Part shown: positions 1-8,998 of the stretch, piece after piece
How the letters are laid out: every line of letters begins with the position of its first letter
How positions within the stretch are numbered: position 1 is the stretch's first letter
Origin: Alphaproteobacteria bacterium
GTDB taxonomy: Bacteria > Pseudomonadota > Alphaproteobacteria > UBA9219 > RFNS01
Reading direction: 5' to 3'
DNA length: 64,000 bases
Assembly (NCBI GenBank): GCA_037200005.1
Contig: JBBCGY010000001.1
Location: 354,416 to 418,415 of the forward strand
Translations under genes and position numbers: made by a program
The notes under the pieces: model-generated
Seen by the model: the letters and a program-made list of their open reading frames with translations, nothing else
Database searches by the model: none
Told to the model about the DNA's origin: nothing

Positions 1-35
1 CATGGGGCGATTATACTATGGTTGCGCCGATTATT

Positions 36-1259
36 CTATTCCGCCGCTTCGCCGGCATCCCGTTCCGTCAATTCGGGGATATGGATGCCGCGCGGCTCGG
101 CGGCGATGGGGGCGACGTCCGGCAAATCCTCGCTGACGGAAACACCGAGCGTTTTCATCGTCCTGACCTTCGCCAGAATCCGGCTCTGCAGCGAGCCGAC
201 GGTGTCGTTATAGCTCTGCACCGCCTTGCCAAGACTGCCGCCGAGCTTTTGCCAGTGATCGACGAACGGCCCGAAGCTTTCATAGAGTTCCTTGCCCAGC
301 ACGGCGATCTTGCGCGCGTTCTCGGCGACATTCGCCTGCTGCCAGCCATAGGCGAGCGCGGAAAGCAGCGCGAACAAGGTCGTCGGCGTGGCGATGACGA
401 CGCGGCTTTCGAGCGCGTGCTGGATTAAGTCCTTGTCGACCCGCAAAGCCGCCGTGACTAAATGCTCGGCGGGAATGAACATCACGGTGAATTCCGGCGA
501 TCCCGGCATCGCGCGGCCGTAATCTTTTTTGCCGAGCGCCCGCACATGCTCGCGCAGGCTTCCGGCATGGTCGCGCAGCGCGATATCGATCTGCGCGGGG
601 TCTTCGGCGGTTTCGGCGCGGTAGTAATGATCGAACGGCGATTTGACGTCGATGACGATATGCTTGCCGCCCGGCAGGCGCAGCACGTAATCGGGCCGCA
701 GCACGCCGCCCTGTTCCAGCGGGATCGTCGCCTGCGCCTCGAAATCGCCGACATGCGCCTCCATGCCGGAGAGGCGGAAAATATTTTGCAGCTGCACGTC
801 GCTCCAGCGCCCGCGCTCAGCGGGATGCTTCATCAGCCGCGCGAGATCGGAGGTTTCCTTGCGAAGCTGTTCCTGGATCTGCTGGTTGTGGGCGATGTTC
901 TGCAAAAGCTGCTGATACGCGCCCTCGCGCTTGACTTCGAGCTCCTGCACTTGCTGCGAAAGATTCGTCACCTGCTGATGCATCGGCCGCAGCAGGGTTT
1001 CGATATTCTGCGTGCTGCTCTGGAGCATGGCGTTATGGGCCTGCCCGAACTGCGTCGAGGCCGCGCGCATCAACGCGTCCTGGCTTTCCTGCAGCGCGGC
1101 GGAGGCGATTTGCTTGAAGCGCCGATCGTCCTGGGTTTGCCGCTCCTCGTCCGCGATCAATTGGTTTTGCAGCACCATGATGCGCGCGCGCATGGCGAGC
1201 CAGGCGACCAAAGCGCCGAGCGCGATTCCCACGGCGAAAGTTCCGAAATCGAGATTCAT
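36..1259 (-). CDS. rmuC: RmuC family DNA recombination protein
   Basis: 407 residues. A single N-terminal membrane segment (about residues 5-22) is followed by a long Gln/Glu-rich coiled-coil stretch (about 30-140) and the RmuC domain (about 145-345). The domain shows the PD-(D/E)xK-like nuclease core, with Asp190 in RPDYV and Asp204/Lys206 in VIDVKSP. RmuC proteins limit inversions and rearrangements at short inverted repeats; the anchored coiled-coil layout is typical. The open frame runs further upstream without a stop, but that part is a shadow of the neighbouring glycosyltransferase gene. The ATG at 1259 gives the family N-terminus and overlaps the upstream gene's stop by 4 bases, implying translational coupling. 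Confidence 0.93.
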   Translation of the reverse strand: MNLDFGTFAVGIALGALVAWLAMRARIMVLQNQLIADEERQTQDDRRFKQIASAALQESQDALMRAASTQFGQAHNAMLQSSTQNIETLLRPMHQQVTNLSQQVQELEVKREGAYQQLLQNIAHNQQIQEQLRKETSDLARLMKHPAERGRWSDVQLQNIFRLSGMEAHVGDFEAQATIPLEQGGVLRPDYVLRLPGGKHIVIDVKSPFDHYYRAETAEDPAQIDIALRDHAGSLREHVRALGKKDYGRAMPGSPEFTVMFIPAEHLVTAALRVDKDLIQHALESRVVIATPTTLFALLSALAYGWQQANVAENARKIAVLGKELYESFGPFVDHWQKLGGSLGKAVQSYNDTVGSLQSRILAKVRTMKTLGVSVSEDLPDVAPIAAEPRGIHIPELTERDAGEAAE

Positions 1260-2962
1260 GATGATTCTTTCACTATGCCGATATTCTCCGGCGGCAATCC
1301 CCGCTCGTGCCGCGTCCAGGCGGATAGTAGCGCGGCGGAGAAATTTTTGACAAAGCTTTCCGTGTCGAAAAGCGGCAATCGCAGCCGGTTTTCGGCCAGA
1401 TGCTTGCGGATTTGCGCGCGCCGCGCCGGATTTTGCGCGAGGCTGACCACCAGTTTGCGGTAATCGGCGGCGTCTTTGGCGATCAAATCCGGAAGTTCGG
1501 CGGCGGCGAGCAGGCTCGCCCCCACGCGGCTGACGAAGCTTTCGCCCGGCAGGCTGACGGCGGGCGCGCCGATCCAAAGGGCATCGCTGGTCGTGGTGTG
1601 GCCGCCGACCGGGAAAGTATCGAGCGCGACATCGACATGGTGGTAGCGCGCCAAATGTTCCGCGAGCGGCAGCGGCTCGGCGAACAGCAGCCGAGTTTCG
1701 TCGATGCCTTGCGCCGCCATGAAGGCGCGGATGTTGCCGGGCGCTTCCTTGTTGCCCGCGAGCAGCCATAGGACGCTGTCCGGAACGTCGCGCAGGATAT
1801 CCGCCCACAGCGTGAGAAGCTCCGGCGCGAGCTTATAAGTCTGGTTGAAGCTGGCGAATACGATAGTATGTTCAGGCAGACCGTAATCGGCGCGCGGGCG
1901 CGGTTCCGGCAGCGGACGGCGGCGGTCATTGATCTGGTAACTATCAGGAAGATATAGGATTTTTTCGGAAAAATGTGCCGCCAGCGAAGGCGGCAGCGCG
2001 ATCCGGTCGGCGATGAAATAGTCGATAAAGTCGCAGCCCAGCGTGCCGGGAAAGCCGAGCCAGTGCATTTGCAGACTCGCGGGACGATAGGCGGGAATAT
2101 CCGGCCTGCCGCCGCGCGTATAGCCCTTGAGGTCGATCAGGATATCGATGCCGTCTTCGCGGATGCGCCGCGCGGCTTCATGCGCGCCGAGGCCGTTCAG
2201 ATCGACGAAGGCGTCGCAGGCGCTCGCGATGCGTTGCCGGATGTCCGATCCGTCATCGACGCCGTAGCTATAGGCATGAACCGAAAAATCCTTGCGGTCG
2301 AGAAGCTCGAATAATTCGGCGCACAGATAGGCGGTGGCGTGCCGGTGGAAGTCGCTGGACAGAAAGCCGAGGCGGAGCGGGCTGCCAGGTTTGCGCGCGG
2401 GGGATAAAAGTAGTGATGGGTGTGCCGCCTGCGGCGGCGGTTCAAGGCGCTTAGCCCAGGAAGACGCGTTGGCAAGCTGCGCGGCGGGACTGGGACGCAG
2501 CACCATCGCCGCCGCCGGAGACATAAGGCCGGAAGGGATCGCGGACGGCGTAAAATCGCATAGCTGCCGTTTGAGCAGCGCGATTTGCGCGGCGGCGGTT
2601 TCGTCCTTGGGCATCATCGCTTGCGCCGCCAGCATGGCGTCGAGCGCGGCGCGCGGGTCGCCCGCTCTCTCCGCCTCTATGGATTCGGCCCGGTGCATGT
2701 TAAAGCGCGCCTCGCGATTGTCCGGGGCGCGCGCGACGATCCGGCGGTAAAGCGCGAGCGACCGCATATTGTCGCCGCGCAAGCCCGCGAGCCATGCCGC
2801 CAAACCGAGGAAATTCAATTCGTTGGGTTCATGGCGGCGGAATCCGTCAAGCAGCCCATGCGCCTCGTCCAGGCTGCCAGCCCGGATCAAGGCCATGACG
2901 CGGTCGAACTTTTCCTGCTTAAGATTCAAGCCTTTCATGCCTGTCAATCTGGCGTTTAGCAT
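1256..2962 (-). CDS. TPR-containing O-linked GlcNAc transferase-like glycosyltransferase (GT41/SPINDLY type)
   Basis: 568 residues. Helical, TPR-like repeats fill about residues 10-130. The catalytic half starts near 195 with the OGT-type motif GFLSSDFHRH, whose His lies where eukaryotic OGT has its SSDFGNH histidine. Further hallmarks are LWADILRDVPDSVLWLL and DVALDTFPVGGHTTTSDALW followed by SLPGESFVSRV, which match the GT41 UDP-binding region. Such enzymes transfer a sugar from a nucleotide donor to Ser/Thr of proteins; the bacterial target cannot be read from sequence. It shares an operon with rmuC (4-base overlap). An alternative start is the in-frame ATG at 2938. Confidence 0.88.
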   Translation of the reverse strand: MLNARLTGMKGLNLKQEKFDRVMALIRAGSLDEAHGLLDGFRRHEPNELNFLGLAAWLAGLRGDNMRSLALYRRIVARAPDNREARFNMHRAESIEAERAGDPRAALDAMLAAQAMMPKDETAAAQIALLKRQLCDFTPSAIPSGLMSPAAAMVLRPSPAAQLANASSWAKRLEPPPQAAHPSLLLSPARKPGSPLRLGFLSSDFHRHATAYLCAELFELLDRKDFSVHAYSYGVDDGSDIRQRIASACDAFVDLNGLGAHEAARRIREDGIDILIDLKGYTRGGRPDIPAYRPASLQMHWLGFPGTLGCDFIDYFIADRIALPPSLAAHFSEKILYLPDSYQINDRRRPLPEPRPRADYGLPEHTIVFASFNQTYKLAPELLTLWADILRDVPDSVLWLLAGNKEAPGNIRAFMAAQGIDETRLLFAEPLPLAEHLARYHHVDVALDTFPVGGHTTTSDALWIGAPAVSLPGESFVSRVGASLLAAAELPDLIAKDAADYRKLVVSLAQNPARRAQIRKHLAENRLRLPLFDTESFVKNFSAALLSAWTRHERGLPPENIGIVKESS

Positions 2963-3141
2963 TGCATCTTGTCAAACCCGCGATAGACAGGCATTTTACC
3001 GCGGTGCCGAAAGGATTTTCCGCTCTGTCCGCCATCAACTCGAAAACCCGAGAAAAAACTCTGCCCTATTGGGGCCGGGTTTCATGTTTTCGCGGCGTCG
3101 GCGCGGCGGCGTTTCTTCCTGGTTTTCAAGCGGACTGACCC

Positions 3142-4449
3142 TTGTTCACCGAACTCATCATCGTCCTGTGCCTGATTTTGCTCAATGGCTATTTCGCCAT
3201 GGCGGAGATCGCCGTCGTGTCGGCGCGGCGGTCGCGGCTCAAGCAGCTGGCCGAGGAAGGCAGCCCCGGCGCGCGCCGCGCGCTTAAGCTCGCCGAGGAT
3301 CCCAGCCGTTTCCTGTCCACCGTCCAGACCGGCATGACGCTGGTCAGCGTGCTGGCGAGCGCCTTTTCCGGCGCGACCATCGCCGGCAGCCTGGGCGCGT
3401 GGCTCAACGAGAATATCTCATGGATCGCGCCGAACGGCGAGGCCTATGCCTTCGTCGCCGTGGTGGCGATTCTTTCCTACCTGACGCTGTTCATCGGCGA
3501 ATTGATCCCCAAGCGCGTCGCCATCGCCCGCGCCGAGGATATCGCGGTGGCGGTTTCCGGGACGCTGATGATCATGGAGCGGATGATCCGTCCGCTCGCC
3601 TGGTTCCTTCATGCCAGCACCGATTTCACGCTGCGGCTGCTCGGCGTATCCGAGGGGAAGGGCCACGCGGTCACCCAGGAGGAGGTCAAGACCATGATCG
3701 CCGAGGGCACCCGCGAGGGCGCGTTCGAGGCGGCGGAGAAGAAAATGCTGGAAGGCGTGATGCGCCTGACCGACCGCACCGCCCGCAGTCTCATGACGCC
3801 GCGCATCGACATGGTGTGGATCGGCGCCGACGATCCGGTGGAGGAAGTCAGGGAAATCATCCGCACCAGCGGCTATAGCCGCTTTCCGCTGGCGCGCGGC
3901 GATCTCGAAGAGGTGCTCGGCGTGGTGCAGGCCAAGGATCTGCTCAACGCCGCGCTTGCCGGGAAGCCGCTCGAGGTTCACGCGCTGAAGCGCCCGATTC
4001 TTTCGGTGCCCGAAACCATGCCGGTGCTCAAGCTCCTGGAGCAGTTCAAGGATCTCGGCCAGCACCAGGCGATCGTGATCGACGAATACGGCACGGTCGA
4101 GGGCCTGGTCACGGTGACCGATATCCTGATCGCCATCGCCGGCGAGCTGCCCGAGGACGGGCAGGAGGCTACCGACAGGCCCGTGCGCCGCGCCGACGGC
4201 AGCTGGCTGGTCGACGGCATGACGCCGATCGACGAGATCGAATCGCTGACCGGCCTCAAGCGGATCGGCGACGAGGGCGATTATCACACGCTTGCCGGGT
4301 TCGTGCTGGAGCGCATGGGGCGGATTCCCGCGCCGGGCGATACGGTCAGCTGGAACGGCGCTGCGTTCGAGGTGGTGGATATGGACGGCAGGCGGATCGA
4401 CAAGGTTCTGATCGTGCCGCCGCCATCCGCGCCGGAGAAGGATGTTTAG
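3142..4449 (+). CDS. CNNM/CBS/CorC-HlyC domain membrane protein (hemolysin-like ion transporter)
   Basis: 435 residues, TTG start. Domains in order: DUF21/CNNM membrane domain with about four hydrophobic segments (residues 1-175), two CBS domains (about 216-275 with TPRIDMVWI, and 285-335 with VIDEYGTVEGLVTVTDIL), and a C-terminal CorC_HlyC domain (about 350-430). Family members are linked to Mg2+/Co2+ homeostasis; the hemolysin name is historical. The start is chosen because the hydrophobic segment begins directly after it (FTELIIVLCLILLNG). It is monocistronic as far as can be seen, with a GC-rich hairpin after the stop. Confidence 0.9.
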   Translation: MFTELIIVLCLILLNGYFAMAEIAVVSARRSRLKQLAEEGSPGARRALKLAEDPSRFLSTVQTGMTLVSVLASAFSGATIAGSLGAWLNENISWIAPNGEAYAFVAVVAILSYLTLFIGELIPKRVAIARAEDIAVAVSGTLMIMERMIRPLAWFLHASTDFTLRLLGVSEGKGHAVTQEEVKTMIAEGTREGAFEAAEKKMLEGVMRLTDRTARSLMTPRIDMVWIGADDPVEEVREIIRTSGYSRFPLARGDLEEVLGVVQAKDLLNAALAGKPLEVHALKRPILSVPETMPVLKLLEQFKDLGQHQAIVIDEYGTVEGLVTVTDILIAIAGELPEDGQEATDRPVRRADGSWLVDGMTPIDEIESLTGLKRIGDEGDYHTLAGFVLERMGRIPAPGDTVSWNGAAFEVVDMDGRRIDKVLIVPPPSAPEKDV

Positions 4450-4455
4450 GCCGCG

Positions 4456-4490
4456 CTTCCCTCGCTCTTGCGGGGAAGGGCGGAAATTTT
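4456..4490 (+). terminator. Possible terminator after the CNNM gene
   Basis: The arms CTTCCC (4456-4461) and GGGAAG (4473-4478) form a stem that can be lengthened with a bulge (CGC/GCG). The trailing T run (AAATTTT) comes only after a GGCGG spacer, so termination strength is uncertain. Confidence 0.35.
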
Positions 4491-4510
4491 CTATAGTCAG
4501 GCAATCGATT

Positions 4511-4535
4511 CGTTTTTGCCGATCGTTTTTGCCGA
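4511..4535 (+). repeat. Tandem 13-bp direct repeat in the leader of the lysine-rich gene
   Basis: CGTTTTTGCCGA occurs at 4511-4522 and again at 4524-4535, directly upstream of the ATG at 4548. The second copy ends just before GAGG, the probable ribosome-binding site. No known operator was recognised. Confidence 0.6.
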
Positions 4536-4547
4536 GGAACATCGACC

Positions 4548-4913
4548 ATGAAGAGATTGCTGGCCTGTCTTGTCGTCCTTGCCCTGCTCGCGCCGGGAAC
4601 GGCGTTCGCGACCTATTCCGGCTTCGGCACCGGCACGCCTTATGACAGCACCGGCGGCATCAAGGTCACCAGCGAGGTGGTTTCGTCGGGCGAGATCAAG
4701 GCTGAAAAGCCCGCCAAGAAGGCGGACAAGAAGAGCAAGCACGTCAAGAGCAAAAAGAAAAAAGCCGCCAAAAAGACGGTCAAGAAAGCGCCTAAGCCCA
4801 AAAAAGCGAAGAAGGCCAAAAAGGGCAAGAAGGCCAAAGGCGCGGCGAAAGCCAAGCCCGCCGCGATCAAGAAAGACACGCTGCCTCCGGTCGACTTGCC
4901 TCCCGTACAATAG
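4548..4913 (+). CDS. Exported lysine-rich protein with histone H1-like tail
   Basis: 121 residues. The signal peptide (about residues 1-21, predicted cleavage after TAFA) is followed by about 30 ordinary residues (TYSGFGTGTPYDSTGG). From about 45 to 108 the chain consists almost wholly of Lys, Ala and Pro in KKA/KPKK repeats, ending in DTLPPVDLPPV. The tail composition resembles histone H1-like or AlgP-like proteins, but a signal peptide argues against a nucleoid role and for binding an anionic envelope polymer. Function unknown. The next gene's ATG follows its stop codon with no gap, so the two are probably one unit. Confidence 0.75.
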   Translation: MKRLLACLVVLALLAPGTAFATYSGFGTGTPYDSTGGIKVTSEVVSSGEIKAEKPAKKADKKSKHVKSKKKKAAKKTVKKAPKPKKAKKAKKGKKAKGAAKAKPAAIKKDTLPPVDLPPVQ

Positions 4914-5186
4914 ATGATTTTCAAAACGGCGATCCTGGTTGCGGCCTTGATGTCTCTGTCCGCCTGCGCGCCGGACGAGAAGGCCAACCTTCCCAACGCG
5001 ATCTATGATGTCGATATCAGGACCGGGCTTTGCTATGTGACCAGCGGCTTCATCGGCGCCGACGGCCTCGGCGTCACCAACGTCCCCTGCACCCCGCGCG
5101 TGATCAATATGCTGCCGCCCACGAAGCGCGGCTTCGCCATCCCGCCGGCCGAAGTCGCTCCCGCCCCCACCCGGTATCAGTTCTGA
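4914..5186 (+). CDS. Small putative lipoprotein
   Basis: 90 residues. The hydrophobic leader ends in a lipobox (LSAC, Cys at about residue 18). The mature part is short, has two further cysteines (GLCYVTSG and VPCTPR) that could form a disulfide, and a Pro-rich C-terminus. No family recognised. It starts directly after the stop of the lysine-rich exported protein, suggesting an envelope-located pair. Confidence 0.7.
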   Translation: MIFKTAILVAALMSLSACAPDEKANLPNAIYDVDIRTGLCYVTSGFIGADGLGVTNVPCTPRVINMLPPTKRGFAIPPAEVAPAPTRYQF

Positions 5187-5211
5187 GCGGTAAGATCGCG
5201 CTGCTTATCCA

Positions 5212-7827
5212 TCATCCGGCCCGCGGCACGTCCAGCGGCAGGTTCAGCTGCTTCGGCCTGCGCCGCAGTCTCGGCACGGCGTTGACCATCGAGACGGTCA
5301 GCGCCGCCCAGTAGGGCAGCGACTGCACCGTGAGCATCAGCGCCCATAGCACGGCATTCTGGTTGGCTACGCCATACTGGTTCAGGATAAAGCTGGCGCA
5401 GAAAATCAATCCGCCGAGCAGCGTCAATTCTTCCCAGGCCATCAGAACGCCTTGCATGAAGGCCGGGCGGTCTTCGCATTTCGGGGTGCGGAAAAACGGC
5501 GTTCCCGACGTGAACAGCCCCTGCCATACCGCCCGTCCCACGGCGTGGGTCAGCGCCATGCCCGCGATCGCCGCGCCGATCCGGTCGCGCCACGGGCATT
5601 TGATGCGCTCGGCATAGAGCCAGAAACCGGCGATGATCTTGAAGGCGAAGGCGCTCAGCGTCGGGATCAAGAACACGGCGGGCGGAAATTCCACCCATCG
5701 CAGCGCCAGCATCCCCGACCAGAAGATCGCCGCCACGGCGAAGACCAGATTGGCGGCGTCGGCGAACCAGGGCAGCCAGCCCGAGACGAAGTGATAGCGC
5801 TGGCCCGTCGTCAGCTCCTCGCCGCCCGGCAGCAGCGACGCCATGTGCCGCTTGATGATCTGCACCGCGCCATAGGCCCAGCGGAAACGCTGGGATTTAT
5901 AGCCCGCGAAACTGTCGGGAATCAGCCCCTTGCCGAAAGAATGATTGAGATAGACCGATTCATGCCCCGCCTCGAACAGGCGCAGCCCCAGTTCGGCGTC
6001 CTCGCAAATGCACCACTCGCTCCAGCCGCCGACATCGGCCAGCGCGGTTCTGCGGATCAGCGTCATGGTGCCGTGCTGGATGATCGCGTTGCGCTCGTTC
6101 CGCTGCACCATGCCGATATGGAAAAATCCGGCATATTCCCAGTTGCACATGGTCTTGAAAGCGTCGCCCGGCCAGTCGCGGTAATCCTGCGGCGCCTGGA
6201 CGAAGGCGATTTCCGGACGCTCGAAATAAGGCATCGTGGCGGCAAGCCAGTCCTTGGTCACGACATAGTCGCTGTCGATCACCCCGACGATGGCGGCGTC
6301 CGGGGCGGTTTGCGTGAGCGCGAAATTCAGTGCCCCCGCCTTATAGCCCGGCCATTTCGGCAGATGGAAGAAACGAAAACGGGCGCCGAGCAGCGCGCAA
6401 TGCTCTTCGAGCGGCTTCCATACCGCCTCGTCCTTGGTGTTGTTGTCGATCACCAGCACTTCGAAATCGGGATAGTCCATCGCCGCGAGGGCGTTCAAGG
6501 TCTCGATCACCATATGCGGCGGCTCGTTATAGCACGGCACGTGGATCGAGACCTTCGGCGCATTGGCCTGCGGCGGGCCGGCATGCGGCAGGAAATTGCG
6601 CCGCCAGCGGCTCGACCACACCACTTCGGTCAATTCGTAGCCGTCCACCAGCAGCACGGCGAGCAGCACGATCTGCGCCGCGATCAGCGCCACCCAGGCG
6701 AGCGAAGACACCGAGATGATATTTTCGATGAGCGCCGCCATCACCGCCCAGACCAGCACCGAGGCGACGGCCTGGATCAGTCCGGCGTAGAAGAACTGCC
6801 CGCCGAGCTTGAGGCTGCCATGTCGCCGCAGGAACCAGAACATCGGCAGCAGCGCGAGAAGCGTCGCCGCCAGGAAACCGTCCACCCAGTCATGCCGCTC
6901 GCTGATCATGCCGCTCATCGGGAATTTCGGGCTTCCGTCGCGCTCCCACAGGCCCCAATGCGCGCCGACCGAGCCTTCGATGGCGCGCTTCCACGGCGAG
7001 TCGAAAGCCTCGATGATGAAATAATCGAGCTGTTTTTCGGCCGCGAAATTGAGGAACTGGCGGATGAACTTTCCCTGGTTGATGCGCGACGGTTCCGCGC
7101 CCCTCACCCATTGCCCTTCGCTCGGCCAGCCCACTTCGCCGATGATGACATGCTTGCCCGGGAATTTTTTCTGCAATTCGTCATAACGGGTCGCGACGTA
7201 CTCGACGGCCTGGCCGATCGGAACGCCTTCCCAATAAGGCAGGATATGAACGGCGATGTAATCGGTAGCGGCGGCGAGTTCCGGATATTTCACCCATATA
7301 TGCCAGGGCTCGGCGGTCGAGACCGGCACCGTGACGTTCTGCTGAACCCGGCGGATATAGTCGGCCAGCTGCTCGGCGTCGACGTCTTCCCGCAGCAGGC
7401 TTTCGTTACCGACGATGATGCGGCGCACGTTCGGATTCGCGCGCGCAAGCTCGATGCCGGTCGCGATCTCCAGCTCGTTGGCGGCAAGGTCGGGCCCGAT
7501 CCACACCCCAAGCGTCACGTCGAGCCGGTGCCGCGCCGCGAGCCGGGGCACCATATCCTGTCCGCCATTGGCGCCGTAGGTTCTCACCCCTTGCGTGTGA
7601 GAGGCCATCAGCGCGAGATTGGCGTCGATTTCCTCCGGCTCGGCGTGATGGGCTTCTTCGGCTTTCAGCGCGCTGCGCCACGGCGTATAGGACAGGCCGG
7701 CGATGAAGCCGCCCCACGGCTCTTCCTCCACGCGTTGGTTCGAGAGCGCCCACAGGCCGAGATTGACGGCGGCAATGAGGGCGACGACGAGAACGGACCG
7801 GCGATAGGCGAGCAATTTGTTCTTCAT
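5212..7827 (-). CDS. GH17-GT2 fusion, NdvB-like beta-glucan synthase
   Basis: 871 residues. After one N-terminal membrane segment (about 10-30) comes a GH17 glucanase-like domain (about 38-310) with both expected catalytic acids, Glu142 in VGNESL and Glu231 in IIGEVGWPS. Several membrane segments (about 318-395) lead to a family 2 glycosyltransferase domain (about 425-660) with the processive signature: the VIDSD aspartates (518/520), ED at 609-610 and QRFRW (646-650). More membrane segments follow. The same fusion occurs in Pseudomonas NdvB-type periplasmic glucan synthases, so polymerisation of UDP-glucose with glucan remodelling or cyclisation on the periplasmic side is inferred. Monocistronic and divergent from the next gene. 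Confidence 0.88.
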   Translation of the reverse strand: MKNKLLAYRRSVLVVALIAAVNLGLWALSNQRVEEEPWGGFIAGLSYTPWRSALKAEEAHHAEPEEIDANLALMASHTQGVRTYGANGGQDMVPRLAARHRLDVTLGVWIGPDLAANELEIATGIELARANPNVRRIIVGNESLLREDVDAEQLADYIRRVQQNVTVPVSTAEPWHIWVKYPELAAATDYIAVHILPYWEGVPIGQAVEYVATRYDELQKKFPGKHVIIGEVGWPSEGQWVRGAEPSRINQGKFIRQFLNFAAEKQLDYFIIEAFDSPWKRAIEGSVGAHWGLWERDGSPKFPMSGMISERHDWVDGFLAATLLALLPMFWFLRRHGSLKLGGQFFYAGLIQAVASVLVWAVMAALIENIISVSSLAWVALIAAQIVLLAVLLVDGYELTEVVWSSRWRRNFLPHAGPPQANAPKVSIHVPCYNEPPHMVIETLNALAAMDYPDFEVLVIDNNTKDEAVWKPLEEHCALLGARFRFFHLPKWPGYKAGALNFALTQTAPDAAIVGVIDSDYVVTKDWLAATMPYFERPEIAFVQAPQDYRDWPGDAFKTMCNWEYAGFFHIGMVQRNERNAIIQHGTMTLIRRTALADVGGWSEWCICEDAELGLRLFEAGHESVYLNHSFGKGLIPDSFAGYKSQRFRWAYGAVQIIKRHMASLLPGGEELTTGQRYHFVSGWLPWFADAANLVFAVAAIFWSGMLALRWVEFPPAVFLIPTLSAFAFKIIAGFWLYAERIKCPWRDRIGAAIAGMALTHAVGRAVWQGLFTSGTPFFRTPKCEDRPAFMQGVLMAWEELTLLGGLIFCASFILNQYGVANQNAVLWALMLTVQSLPYWAALTVSMVNAVPRLRRRPKQLNLPLDVPRAG

Positions 7828-7954
7828 TTCAATCGGTTATTCTTTCACGCGCGGGCGATAAGGAGTTTTTATTACTTTCATGGAAAAATGTTAGAATTAT
7901 TTTTAGGCGGGATTGTGACGCAAAGCATTAACTATAATTCATAGGAGAGCAGGC

Positions 7955-8695
7955 ATGTCGAAATATAAAATCCTTCAAGGTCTTGCGGGTTTGGCGGCAC
8001 TGGCCAGCGTGGCTTGCGGCAAGGCGGGAACGCCCGAGGTCGCTGCTCCCGGCTCGGGCGCGGGAGATTGCGCCGTGTCCGTCGCGACGAACAAGGGAGG
8101 GCGTGTCCAGATCAAGACGACGGGAGGCTATAGCGAGACCGAAGCTTTTCGGGCCACCGGCGAATTCAACGAACAAGCAGACGCCGCATCCGCGCCCGCC
8201 GTCGCATCCATGGTCTGCGGTCCGGGCGCGCGGGACATCCCGTCTTCCCAAACGCAGTTTGTCGCCGTGAGCCATCCGCCTTCCGTAGCGCAGTTTGTCG
8301 TCGTGGGCCATGATGGCAAGGGCATGGACCCCGTTCCTCTGGATGTGACGAAACCCGGCTGTTCGATCGTCCGAACAGCCCTGAGCAACGGCCAGCTCCG
8401 GATTGACGCCTCAGCCTCGGACATGACGGAGGGAAAGGCGGCTGAGGAGGCGCAACTATTGAACAGCATGTCAGGAAAAACCATCGCAGGCGAGATTTAC
8501 ACGGCGCAATGCGGCCTTGGCCTGTCCGAAACGACGGTGCTGACAAATAGAGCGATTAGCCTGACGAAAGGCGGTCAGCCAACCTCATCCAGGACGGATA
8601 CCGTCCCCATGGGGGCGGTTAACGCTCCGGCGGGGGCCGCGATCACAAAATCTTCGGAGAAGTCCGTCGTCAATAGGCTTGCCCCTCGGCCGTAG
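7955..8695 (+). CDS. Hypothetical lipoprotein
   Basis: 246 residues. The leader ends with a lipobox-like SVAC (Cys at about residue 21), so it is probably outer-membrane or periplasm anchored. The mature chain is Ser/Ala/Gly/Thr-rich with four further cysteines (GDCAV, MVCGP, PGCSI, AQCGL), suggesting two disulfides. No family recognised. AGGAGA (7942-7947) lies 7 bases before the ATG, and a TATAAT hexamer (7933-7938) sits just upstream, so the promoter is close or the -10 match is fortuitous. A strong intrinsic terminator follows. Confidence 0.7.
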   Translation: MSKYKILQGLAGLAALASVACGKAGTPEVAAPGSGAGDCAVSVATNKGGRVQIKTTGGYSETEAFRATGEFNEQADAASAPAVASMVCGPGARDIPSSQTQFVAVSHPPSVAQFVVVGHDGKGMDPVPLDVTKPGCSIVRTALSNGQLRIDASASDMTEGKAAEEAQLLNSMSGKTIAGEIYTAQCGLGLSETTVLTNRAISLTKGGQPTSSRTDTVPMGAVNAPAGAAITKSSEKSVVNRLAPRP

Positions 8696-8730
8696 CCTTA
8701 GGGTCTGGACGCATCGGTAATATGATGCGT

Positions 8731-8768
8731 TGGCGAAAAAGCCTCCCGGCTTTTTCGCCACGTTTTTT
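8731..8768 (+). terminator. Intrinsic terminator after the hypothetical lipoprotein gene
   Basis: Perfect 12-bp stem TGGCGAAAAAGC (8731-8742) and GCTTTTTCGCCA (8749-8760) with a 6-base loop, followed by CGTTTTTT. It isolates the flagellar operon from the upstream gene. The rest of the gap up to flgE holds only the sigma-54 promoter. Confidence 0.9.
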
Positions 8769-8914
8769 AGGGCGCGGCGCTTTCTTCGAGGAAACGCGGG
8801 CTTTGAAGCCACCGGGCATTTCATGCCTTTGGGGTTGCGGACTAGCGGGGCAGGTTTTGCCGCCCGGACGGTCCTCCAAGAAAAATTATCCACAGGAATC
8901 AATCCGATAGGTTT

Positions 8915-8929
8915 TGGCACGGCGTTTGC
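8915..8929 (+). promoter_or_regulatory. Sigma-54 (RpoN) -24/-12 promoter for flgE-flgK-flgL
   Basis: TGGCACG (8915-8921), 4 bases, then TTGC (8926-8929): an exact match to the RpoN core with correct spacing. It lies about 70 bases before the flgE start, which carries a good ribosome-binding site (AAAGGAG, 8986-8992). Class III/IV hook genes in many alphaproteobacteria are RpoN-dependent. No enhancer site for a FlbD/FleQ-type activator was identified by eye. Confidence 0.85.
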
Positions 8930-8998
8930 TCCGGGAAAGCAGGATTTAGCTTGGCCGCCATGGGGCGAACCGGGCAGCCGCACACAAAGGAGCATGCC

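Noticed and set aside
1260-1808. Upstream extension of rmuC
   Set aside because: Shadow frame of the GT41 gene; the ATG at 1259 gives the RmuC membrane anchor.
5452-7944. 830-codon open frame opposite the GH17-GT2 gene
   Set aside because: Its His/Arg/Gln-rich composition is that of an antisense frame in GC-rich DNA, whereas the reverse strand has intact GH17 and GT2 catalytic motifs.
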